The notes under the pieces were generated by a model that saw only the letters and a list, made by a program, of their open reading frames with translations, was not told the DNA's origin and did no database searches. Shown here in pieces: positions 1 to 6,866 of a stretch of DNA of 14,292 nucleotides. Made by a program: the position numbers and the translations under genes. Source of the stretch: Stramenopiles sp. TOSAG23-3 (taxonomy: Eukaryota; Sar); contig LT642576.1 in assembly GCA_900128585.1 (NCBI GenBank), positions 1-14,292 on the forward strand. The letters are read 5' to 3'. Numbering within the stretch: position 1 is the first letter of the stretch; each line of letters begins with the position of its first letter.

Positions 1-450
1 CCTTCTATAAATTGTACGGTGTTTACACACGCGATAATTAATGGGGAAAGAGCCGAACTCTATACCACCATTCCATCGAGAATAGTAAATGTAAATTGGA
101 CTACATATATTGATATTGGCCTTCTCCTCGTCATTTGACGAATGTGATGTGTAGGTAGACTTTTGTTGAGGCAACCATCATTTTTTATTCTCATAGTATC
201 TTAATTACTAGTCTACTACTACCACCAAGGAACCTAGGAACCAGGTATTATACCTGGTATTTATGTAGTACAGGTAGCAGGTACCGTACCAACCTGTAGT
301 CCCCCCCCATTAATTAATATCTTCTTTTTTTCTTCAATCTTCTCCACCACTCTGCTGTGATTACGTAGATTTGCTTAATTTTATTTCTTCAGCACAATGC
401 GTTATTTTATTATTACATTATGCTCCAGCCGCCTCCTCCAGCCTTCCATT
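1..450. other. Intergenic, 3' flank of the J-pLGIC gene
   Basis: No supportable gene is seen. The first 180 bases are somewhat less AT-rich than the rest and could be the edge of a neighbouring transcript, but they hold no long open frame. The remainder has a cluster of GGTA/TACC palindromes (about 230-298), a run of eight C at 301-308 and T-rich stretches. On the minus strand, AATAAA-like sequence around 402-414 is a possible poly(A) signal for the gene ending at 451. Confidence 0.6.
240..258. repeat. Perfect short inverted repeat in a GGTA/TACC-rich cluster
   Basis: ACCAGGTA at 240-247 and TACCTGGT at 251-258 are exact reverse complements with a 3-base spacer. Nearby are CCTAGG (233-238) and GGTACCGTACC (280-290). 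The same 11-mer and the ACCTGGTATT string recur, the latter on the opposite strand, near 12099-12144. The cluster starts roughly 150 bases past the stop of the minus-strand gene ending at 451. Confidence 0.75.
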
Positions 451-1893
451 TTAGAACTCTTCGGGGGATACTTTTCGGCCGACATTTCTTAAGTGTTTGT
501 TGTTGCCTATTGTAATGGAAGCTTCGCCCAATTCTTCAATTGTAAAGTCGCGATGATACAGACTACCTGGATCAACGCTCATATGGTTGTTCCAAAAATC
601 GTGTCCTTCTTTCCATGTGCGACCTCCATACTTTCTCGACAGTCGCCGAACACGCAGGTAAATTAATACCTGCGCCATTAGACAGGTCGCCACTATAATA
701 CAAAGCGCAACTATGTCAAACGTGGCAGCGGTCTCTGGTGATACCATATGGATACGGTACGATATGCAATGAAACGTCGCGATCAGGAACATGCTGCCTA
801 ATGCAGCGTTGAGAGAGTGATCCACATTATGTAAGTACGGTGTTGGGGGAAGCCGTTCCATTACAGTCCACTGGATGGCAAACGAGGTCAGAAACATGGC
901 AAGAACAGTTTCCATTCGATCCCCTAAATCACCCGGCTCCATTGCGTAGCTCAACAAGGACACCAACACAATTGCACATGTTGGAACTTGGGCTTTCCAA
1001 AAGAAAAATGTCGGGTTTCTCTGTAAGTGTATGCTGAAAAAGTAATCGCGATACCCTTGGTTCTTTATGTTTGGGCTCGTGTGTCGGCCCAACCCATAGC
1101 TGAGTCCATTCAACATGTACTCACCTTTCTTGTGATATATATCACAAAATATATTCATGGGTTTTCCAGTTCTGTCTTTGTGTTCTAGCACTAAAATAAT
1201 GTCCTTGTCGTTCTCCAAACGCTGTTCGTTACTACAACACAAGAACCCGTCCAAGCGAACTGAATCATAGGGAAAATTCTTAAGGCGATGGTAGTCATTG
1301 TCCAAATTGACTTCAAGGGGCAAAAACGGCAAGTCATATTGCAACCAACCATCTTGTTCTTTTGGATCTTTGAATGTGGGCACGGAATCAACCTGATCCT
1401 TGTTTATTTTTAAAGTTCCCGAAAAAAGCTCCGGCTTCCAAATATCCTTTGGTACTTTTTTCTTCCCAAAGTTGACCAAACGGTGGTCTTGCCAGTATAA
1501 AGATATTTTGAGATTCATAACGAGCATTTCATAACCATCGATATTTTTCACTTGCCATCCCAACAAATGGAGCAAGACACTTATTTTTGTGGGTTTGTCG
1601 AAGACTGCATCTGGCCGTTCAGAATACACGGGGTTCTCCGTATTTATAATATCGTATTTTTTTCTTTCTGCTGGGTCTGACAACGTGTGGTACGCTTCTG
1701 CTATTTTAGTGAAATCAACTGTTACGTCATCTGTTGACGCGCCACCTTTTTGCTTATCAGGATGGAATTTTTTGGCCAACTTGTGATACGAATCCTTGAT
1801 ATCTTTCTCAGTTGCAGATGCAGAAACACCCAACATTTTGTAATAGTTCACCCGTTCCTGTGTTTTGTTTTTCTTCTCCGCTTTTGCCGACAT
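451..1893 (-). CDS. J-domain fused to a pentameric ligand-gated ion channel subunit
   Basis: 480 residues. Residues 14-83 form a J-domain with the Hsp70-activating HPD triad at 44-46 and the helix IV end at DPAERKKYD. Residues about 101-295 match the beta-sandwich ligand-binding domain of pLGICs: WQDHRL (134-139, the W.D.RL strand), IWKPELF (151-157, loop A region) and FPYD (207-210, the Pro-loop). The two Cys-loop cysteine positions are Asp and Leu. Four membrane segments follow: M1 about 298-318, M2 about 325-345, M3 about 360-379, M4 about 391-413. The M2-M3 link contains LPPTPY, as in prokaryotic channels. M2 keeps the 9' Leu (L335) and has acidic residues at -1' (D325), 2' (E328) and 20' (E346), suggesting cation selectivity. 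The M3-M4 loop is short, and a tail of about 65 residues begins with RVRRLSRK. No signal peptide is present. The ATG is the only possible unspliced start, because the frame upstream reaches TAA at 1951-1953 with no other ATG. Fold assignment is strong; ligand and membrane are unknown. Confidence 0.88.
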   Translation of the reverse strand: MSAKAEKKNKTQERVNYYKMLGVSASATEKDIKDSYHKLAKKFHPDKQKGGASTDDVTVDFTKIAEAYHTLSDPAERKKYDIINTENPVYSERPDAVFDKPTKISVLLHLLGWQVKNIDGYEMLVMNLKISLYWQDHRLVNFGKKKVPKDIWKPELFSGTLKINKDQVDSVPTFKDPKEQDGWLQYDLPFLPLEVNLDNDYHRLKNFPYDSVRLDGFLCCSNEQRLENDKDIILVLEHKDRTGKPMNIFCDIYHKKGEYMLNGLSYGLGRHTSPNIKNQGYRDYFFSIHLQRNPTFFFWKAQVPTCAIVLVSLLSYAMEPGDLGDRMETVLAMFLTSFAIQWTVMERLPPTPYLHNVDHSLNAALGSMFLIATFHCISYRIHMVSPETAATFDIVALCIIVATCLMAQVLIYLRVRRLSRKYGGRTWKEGHDFWNNHMSVDPGSLYHRDFTIEELGEASITIGNNKHLRNVGRKVSPEEF

Positions 1894-2748
1894 TGCCCCT
1901 GCTTTTTGAACAACTGTATCTACGTCTTCGTTTCGTTGAATAGTGCTCTTTTAGATTATGTAAACGGAATATTTTCAGAAATCCAATCACGTTAATAAAA
2001 AAAGAAAGTGTGTCGTTTGGTTGACAATGTAAAGTATTCGAATGGCTATAAGAGTATAAAGTCGCCATCTGTATCCATACACGAGGTATAGAAAAGGATC
2101 AATTTGATTTATTATTATTATATTATTAATGTCGTCATCATCATCCACCATGTGTAATAAATATCATCATCATCATCATAATAATAATTTTTTTATTTTT
2201 TTTTGATGACGGACGACGACGACGACGACGATGATGATGATGCAATTGTTCAGAGAAAAATGACACTGAATGTTATGCTGTGTTATGTATTTTATTATTA
2301 TACCTTGGTATTAATATAATAATAAGAACAGGAAGAACTAAAAATAATATTAATAATTATTAATAGTCTAATAATAATTTTTTAGCTAATTATTATTTGT
2401 TGTTCCATCATCTCTCTCCTCCCTCTCTCCTTCTTCTCTTATTTCTCTTCTCTTCTTGCCCTCTTCTTCTTCCTCATCATCATTAGTAATATAAAAAATA
2501 TAAAGGCCGCCCCCCCAAAAAAATAATATCTTTTCTCTGTGTGTGGTGTGTGGAGGAGGAGAGGATTATACTAATATATACACAAAGGATATGTATTTTA
2601 TCCTCGTTTGTTTTCAAGTTCATTTTATAGTTCAATAGACGTTCCTATATATATGTGAACGTTTATGAAACAGCTACATATTTTCGTTTTAGTGCTTGCT
2701 TAATGTTGTTTAAACATATCTTTTTTTGAATAAATTACCGTCACATAG
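1894..2748. promoter_or_regulatory. Divergent intergenic region with microsatellites
   Basis: It separates the minus-strand J-pLGIC gene from the plus-strand aldo-keto reductase and must hold both promoters. It is very AT-rich, with ATC, GAC and GAT trinucleotide runs (2131-2242), a nearly pure pyrimidine stretch (about 2408-2478), a GTGTGG/GGAGGA tract (about 2538-2563) and TATATATA-like sequence at about 2572-2580 and 2648-2656. No gene is supportable in it. A short minus-strand open frame at 1808-2068 overlaps the J-pLGIC 5' end out of frame and looks random. Confidence 0.5.
2131..2242. repeat. Trinucleotide microsatellites able to fold back
   Basis: (ATC)n at 2163-2179 is followed by AT-rich DNA, then (GAC)n at 2212-2230 and (GAT)n at 2230-2242. 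The ATC and GAT runs are reverse complements and could pair as a stem of about 13 bases with a loop of about 50. A further GTCGTCATCATCATC segment lies at 2131-2145. Confidence 0.8.
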
Positions 2749-3669
2749 ATGAAGTTCAACTACCTTCTCGCGGCTGCCGGTCTGTCCGTGATTGTACAGG
2801 CAAACGTTCCGGCGGTAAAACTGAACAATGGGGTCATGATGCCAGCAATAGCTGCGGGGACGTGGCAGTTCTCCCCGGCGGTTGCACAGCAATCGGTGCA
2901 CGACGCGTTTGCGGCAGGTTTCACACACATCGACACCGCGCACGATTACGACAACCAAGGCGGCGTGGGGAAAGCGCTCTCTGGGAGGACGCGAGATACC
3001 TATTTCTTGACCACCAAAGTACCCGGTTGCGGTTTACAAGGAATCAGCAAAGCGCACTGCGCCGCCGACACAACTAAGGCTATCGAGGAAGATCTGAAAC
3101 AGCTAGGTCTGGACTCTCTGGACCTTCTCTTGATCCATTTTCCACCCGTTGGAGGATGCTCTTCGGTGCTGAACAACTGCGAGGCCATCCAATCGCAGTG
3201 GGCCGCGCTCGAAGCAGCGTACGCACAGAAAAAGACGAAAGCAATTGGCGTGTCGAACTTTTGTATCAGCTGCTTTGAGTGCTTGAAGAAAACGATGAAA
3301 ATCACACCCGCCGTTAACCAAGTTCAGTACCATGTTGGAATGGGCCCGGACCCTGGTGGTTTAAAATCTTACTGCACCGATTTGGGAGTGCACATGCAAG
3401 CGTATTCACCATTGGGGAACAACGCATCTGCTCTTATTGATGGGCCAGTGCTTGGCAACATTGGGAAGAGCCACAACAAAAGTGCTGTTCAGGTCGCGTT
3501 GCAATGGATTTGGTCGAATGGCGTCCCCGTCGTGACAAAATCAACGAAACCGGTCCACCTGCAGGAAGACTTGGATATATTTGACTGGACCACTACTGCA
3601 GCCGAGAAAAAAGTGTTAGATTCACAAACCAAACCTACCGGAAAGCCGTCTTTTATGTGCTCCTCGTGA
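2749..3669 (+). CDS. Aldo-keto reductase with N-terminal signal peptide
   Basis: 306 residues of the single-domain AKR (TIM-barrel, NADPH-dependent oxidoreductase) family. The catalytic tetrad can be placed: D62 and Y67 in HIDTAHDY, K90 in FLTTKV, H130 in LLIHFP. Cofactor and barrel signatures follow at GVSNF (167-171), NQVQYH (190-195), YSPLG (219-223) and VTKSTKPVHLQED (262-274). Family members normally begin close to the strand seen here as VKLNNGVMMP. In this protein it is preceded by about 18 residues, MKFNYLLAAAGLSVIVQA, with the basic start, hydrophobic core and small-residue cleavage site of a signal peptide. Nine cysteines (including C172, C175, C178) and NxS sites at N225 and N243 fit a secretory location. 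The substrate cannot be inferred. AKRs need NADPH, so ER lumen is the more natural inferred location than outside the cell. Confidence 0.92.
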   Translation: MKFNYLLAAAGLSVIVQANVPAVKLNNGVMMPAIAAGTWQFSPAVAQQSVHDAFAAGFTHIDTAHDYDNQGGVGKALSGRTRDTYFLTTKVPGCGLQGISKAHCAADTTKAIEEDLKQLGLDSLDLLLIHFPPVGGCSSVLNNCEAIQSQWAALEAAYAQKKTKAIGVSNFCISCFECLKKTMKITPAVNQVQYHVGMGPDPGGLKSYCTDLGVHMQAYSPLGNNASALIDGPVLGNIGKSHNKSAVQVALQWIWSNGVPVVTKSTKPVHLQEDLDIFDWTTTAAEKKVLDSQTKPTGKPSFMCSS

Positions 3670-4558
3670 GGGAAGAATTAAATTTACCAAAAGTATATAA
3701 ATAATATTACTTATAAAAATAACAGCCAATTTTCTCTTGTTTTAAAAAAAAATAGTATGTTGTGTTTTAAGACTCTCATTTTATTTAAATCAATAAATTA
3801 CTATTTCAATTCCAACCCTAATCCTATCTTGATGTTGTAATTTGATTTTTTAATTTCTTGTTTTTATAAATAATATATAAAGAAAACCAAAAAATCGCCT
3901 CGTCTTTCTTCTTCTAATTGTAATAGTTATTGTTTTCTAATAACTTCTGAAAAAAGAAGAAGAAGAAAAAGAAAAAGAAAGAAGGGGGAAGGAAAAACTC
4001 TCGGAAATCCAAATCCAAATGGATTAAATATCTTCGTTATTATTATTTAAAAATTATCTATGGTCCTAGTATCGAACACTGTACTACTAATTATTGTACT
4101 CTTTGTTTTATAATCAGACCTATCAACGCGCATTTCCTCAGTCGACACAAGAAACCGTTATTCATCAAAATCCTCTTCTTCTTTTGAAATCAACAAAAAA
4201 AAATAATTACACAGTAAATTAATATAATATTATTATACTGAAAAAACGAACCTCTGTCTGATGAGGACAACAACAACAACCAGGGGAGCACGAAGAAGTT
4301 TGTCATAGTAGTTTTCATTGATTTTGTACTACCTGGAAGTGCGGAAGAAAGCAGAACAACCCAAAAAATTACAAACAAACAGAAATGCAATGCGAGACTG
4401 GTAAAACAATAAACCACTTTCAAACTCTTCTGCTTAAAAAGGGCAACCTGGATTGGCATTAACCAGTCCACCTGAAACTGCCGAACAATTTTTCCAAGGG
4501 AAGGCCAGGTTTTGTTTACTTTCTTGGTTTTGTTCATACTTGGGTCCCGTCACGAAGG
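3670..4558. other. AT-rich intergenic region
   Basis: About 890 bases between the reductase and the small ORF at 4559. The first 600 bases are A/T-dominated with a 49-base uninterrupted purine run at 3949-3997. From about 4250 to 4558 the base composition becomes more balanced, with AAC repeats at 4268-4281, which could be a 5' UTR, promoter or decayed gene. A minus-strand open frame at 4190-4537 (115 codons) shows no recognisable domain and is not annotated as a gene. Confidence 0.5.
3949..3997. repeat. 49-base uninterrupted homopurine tract
   Basis: Every base from 3949 to 3997 is A or G (GAA/GAAAA units and a short G run). Such tracts can form triplex DNA and often act as polymorphic microsatellites. 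It sits about 280 bases past the reductase stop codon. Confidence 0.85.
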
Positions 4559-4912
4559 ATGGCGTCAAACCAGGATATAGAGAATCTCGACATCTCGGCA
4601 GAAGACATGGAGTTGCTGGCGGAAGTGATTGATATTCGCCTCGAGCAACAGATGAGGGAAAGGGACGCGGAATTACTTGAAATGCAGGCCAGTATGAACA
4701 AATTTATGACGACCGTAAAGAAGTTATCCGTTGCTAGCGAGCACGTCGCCCTGTCGCGCAAGAAGCCCTATGGGAAGGACACTTCGCGGCATAACCACCG
4801 CCGCGCAAAACCAGCGGACGAGAGAAGAAAACACACGGGGCATTCAAACACAGCACCAAAAACTGTACAAATTTCACAAGAATCTCAATTCGCTGGTCGG
4901 GATCATACTTGA
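4559..4912 (+). CDS. Small hypothetical protein, charged/coiled-coil N-terminal half; possibly decayed
   Basis: 117 codons from ATG 4559 to TGA 4910-4912. Residues 1-60 look protein-like and helical: acidic, with leucines and methionines spaced as in a coiled coil (for example ELLAEVIDIRLEQQMRERDAELLEMQ is one amphipathic stretch). From about residue 67 on the sequence turns into a basic, low-information stretch rich in K, R, H and T. Another frame over 4731-4934 reads in a more protein-like way after about 4800 (HQKLYKFHKNLNSLVGIILD), so a single-base frameshift or an unrecognised intron is possible. I do not recognise the family. It could be a short real gene, the remnant of a longer one, or chance. 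Confidence 0.4.
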   Translation: MASNQDIENLDISAEDMELLAEVIDIRLEQQMRERDAELLEMQASMNKFMTTVKKLSVASEHVALSRKKPYGKDTSRHNHRRAKPADERRKHTGHSNTAPKTVQISQESQFAGRDHT

Positions 4913-5170
4913 TCTATTTTGCCAGATGCATTAGCTTAAATAAAATTTATAAAAAAACCAAAATATATATAGTATGTTTAAATTTATAAAATATTATTAT
5001 ATCTTACTCTTTAGGATACTTAGCTTAATACACGCAATAGAGAGTGAACTACTACGCCAGCGCGCATAGAGAGTGAACTACTACGCCAGCGCGCCCCGGG
5101 TTTCAAAAAAACGTTGAAGCATGGTCTAAATATTAGGACGGATGCTTAACTATTGCCCTCTTGCTTATTT
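4913..5170. other. Convergent 3' spacer between small ORF and Era-like gene
   Basis: AT-rich for the first 120 bases, with TAAATAAAA-like sequence around 4936-4945 that could be a poly(A) signal. It then becomes abruptly GC-rich at the 29-base tandem duplication (5037-5094), which is followed by CCCGGG at 5095-5100. Confidence 0.5.
5037..5094. repeat. Perfect tandem duplication of a 29-base GC-rich unit
   Basis: Two identical adjacent copies, 5037-5065 and 5066-5094. Each begins ATAGAGAGTGAACTACTACG and ends CCAGCGCGC. The unit is much richer in G and C than the flanking AT-rich spacer and is followed directly by CCCGGG. It lies between two convergent genes, about 75 bases beyond the stop of the Era-like gene. 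Confidence 0.95.
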
Positions 5171-6121
5171 TCAGCCCACGCTTTTGACAACTTTGACGCT
5201 CAAACTGAGGTTTACATCGCTCTCGAAAAAGTCTGATATGCGCTTTTCGGAGGCCGCTCTGACTTTGCGCAGGACACTCCCATTTTTCCCCAGAACGATT
5301 CGTTTCATAGATGCGCTTGGAACACATAGGGCCTGTTCAACCATCATCACACTATCCCCTTGTACACCGACGCGATCTCGCTCCTCCCACACCACGGTTT
5401 GCTGAACAATCCGGTAGGGCACCTCTTTCTGGTAAGTTTTGAACAATTGGTCTCTGATAAGCTCAGAGGCTATTTTTTCGTCCGTCATGTCCGTTAGGTC
5501 ATCCTCGTCGTAGTGCCACTCCCCTGGTTTTGCCATACGAAGGATGCTTTCCTTCAGTACCTGCAAACCGCCGTCATCGCCGCCGAGGCCACTGTTGTGA
5601 GAAGGCGAGGTGACGGCGGAAACATAATGGGTTTCCAGCGGGCCGTTGTAATTGTCGGACGTGAGGGCGTCGATTAATTGGTCAGTAATTGGCAGCAGTG
5701 TCTTCTTCTGCTTGACAAGATCAACTTTGTTCAGGACTAGCAGCATGTCCAATTCACGAGCAGCACACATGTCCCGAACCTTGGCTATGGTCCGCAGACG
5801 CCGTTCCGTCAGTTGCGCGGCGGCATCTACAAGGAGCAAGACCCCATTGGTCGAGGTATCGTCGATACTGTCGGACGCGTCTTTGACCAGCTGCCTGTGG
5901 TACCGTTTGTTATCACTCTGTTCTATAATGCCCGGGGTGTCCACAAAGATGACCTGGGTGTCCCCCTCTGTGAACACTGCCCGGTGGCGCTCTCTCGTTG
6001 TATTGTACTTTGGCGAAACGGCAGCAATTCTCTGGCTGACCGGGAAGAAACGGTTCATCAACGTGCTCTTGCCCGCGTTGGGCGCCCCCACGATCGCCAG
6101 CTGCACCAGCCGCTCTATCAT
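5171..6121 (-). CDS. Era-type GTPase with C-terminal KH domain
   Basis: 316 residues from the only in-frame ATG (6119-6121), close to the usual Era length of about 300. In this numbering: G1 GAPNAGKS at 12-19, the switch I threonines in NTT at 40-42, G3 DTPG at 61-64, G4 NKVD at 131-134, G5 SAV at 168-170. Then the Era linker signature ASELIRDQLFKTYQKEVPY (218-236) and a KH RNA-binding domain with GKNG at 278-281, ending near the C-terminus. Era proteins bind small-subunit rRNA and help assemble the bacterial or organellar 30S-type subunit, so in a eukaryote a mitochondrial or plastid role is expected. No targeting presequence follows this ATG. The frame stays open upstream to a TGA at 6293-6295 without another ATG, and a possible 128-base intron (see findings) could alter the N-terminus. 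Confidence 0.93.
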   Translation of the reverse strand: MIERLVQLAIVGAPNAGKSTLMNRFFPVSQRIAAVSPKYNTTRERHRAVFTEGDTQVIFVDTPGIIEQSDNKRYHRQLVKDASDSIDDTSTNGVLLLVDAAAQLTERRLRTIAKVRDMCAARELDMLLVLNKVDLVKQKKTLLPITDQLIDALTSDNYNGPLETHYVSAVTSPSHNSGLGGDDGGLQVLKESILRMAKPGEWHYDEDDLTDMTDEKIASELIRDQLFKTYQKEVPYRIVQQTVVWEERDRVGVQGDSVMMVEQALCVPSASMKRIVLGKNGSVLRKVRAASEKRISDFFESDVNLSLSVKVVKSVG

Positions 6122-6866
6122 TTTTGTCAGTATAACCTTCACAAGAAGAACACAGGCAACCCGAAAATATAATTCTATGTACACCCCAACGAACCTCTCT
6201 ACCCCAAATGCTCGATCATCAACGAATAAAACTATTTTATTAAATTTAGTCAATACGCACGCACCTTGGAGAACATAAAAAAACGCTTTTATTCACAAGT
6301 TTAAATGAACTTATACCGGCGGCGTGGCGCGCGGCGCGCTTCTTGTTTTTTTCTTTCCCTTCTTCTTCTTCTTCTTCTTTCTTCTTCTATCTATAAAATA
6401 ATAATATTATTTTTTATTTTTTTCCCTTCTTCATTCTTCTTCTAATATTCTTCTAAAACATAATAACAATAATAAAATACCGAAGAAAAAAAAAATGATA
6501 TTTATTATAATAAGCGAGCAGCAAGCAAGAAGAAGAAGAAGAGGAGAATAGTATAATAATAATAATAGTATTTTTAATTAATAATAAATAATAATAAAAA
6601 TATAAAAAAAATGATGATGTTTTTTTTTATTTTTGTTATTGTGTTAGTTAGTCGGTCTATAGTTCTTCTGTTTTTTTCATTTTTGATTCTTTGTTCAATT
6701 GGGAACGATAAGATGGCGATGGAGGCGGACGGATGGTTATTAAAAATTCATTTGTTGATGGAGGCGGAGCAAATTATAATGCTCATACGCCACACAAGGA
6801 CCTCCTGCACCCTGTTCGTTCGCGGCTATAAGAAGAATAGATTTATGTCACGCTTCGAGAGCGAGC
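6122..6866. promoter_or_regulatory. Divergent intergenic region between Era-like and PLC-like genes
   Basis: It must contain both promoters. A short GC-rich island with GCGCGC strings lies at about 6316-6340 in otherwise AT-rich DNA, near where the Era-like transcript would begin. A TTC-rich tract (6350-6388) and a GAA-rich tract (6527-6547) are reverse complements about 140 bases apart. From about 6700 to 6866 the composition is more balanced and probably represents the PLC-like 5' leader. A frame over 6611-6880 begins with a poly-T-encoded hydrophobic stretch and overlaps the next gene; it is judged spurious. Confidence 0.5.
6350..6547. repeat. Complementary TTC- and GAA-rich tracts
   Basis: The pyrimidine tract at 6350-6388 consists mostly of TTC units and the purine tract at 6527-6547 mostly of GAA units. 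They could pair over about 15 bases across an AT-rich loop of roughly 140 bases, or form triplex DNA. They lie in the shared promoter region of two divergent genes. Confidence 0.7.

Noticed and set aside
451-1893. Reading the gene as a plain DnaJ chaperone with a transmembrane tail
   Set aside because: The segment after the J-domain matches pLGIC landmarks in the right order (W.D.RL, IWKP, FPYD, M1-M4, LPxTPY), which an ordinary DnaJ protein would not show.
1808-2068. A minus-strand frame with an ATG at 2066-2068, considered as a 5' exon giving the J-channel a signal peptide
   Set aside because: It is out of frame with the J-domain, its N-terminus is not signal-like, and no convincing splice junction into the J-domain frame was found.
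4190-4537. Minus-strand open frame of 115 codons with hydrophobic stretches
   Set aside because: No recognisable domain. The C-terminal part is translated from AT-rich spacer, and its hydrophobicity follows from T-rich DNA. It starts only 21 bases from the divergent ORF at 4559.
5037-5094. A CRISPR-like array
   Set aside because: The two units are directly adjacent with no spacer and only two copies, in a eukaryotic context.
6122-6253. A 44-codon N-terminal extension of the Era-like protein starting at TTG (6251-6253)
   Set aside because: TTG is not a usual start in eukaryotic nuclear genes. The extension has no ATG and contains acidic residues unlike a transit peptide, so the ATG at 6121 was chosen.
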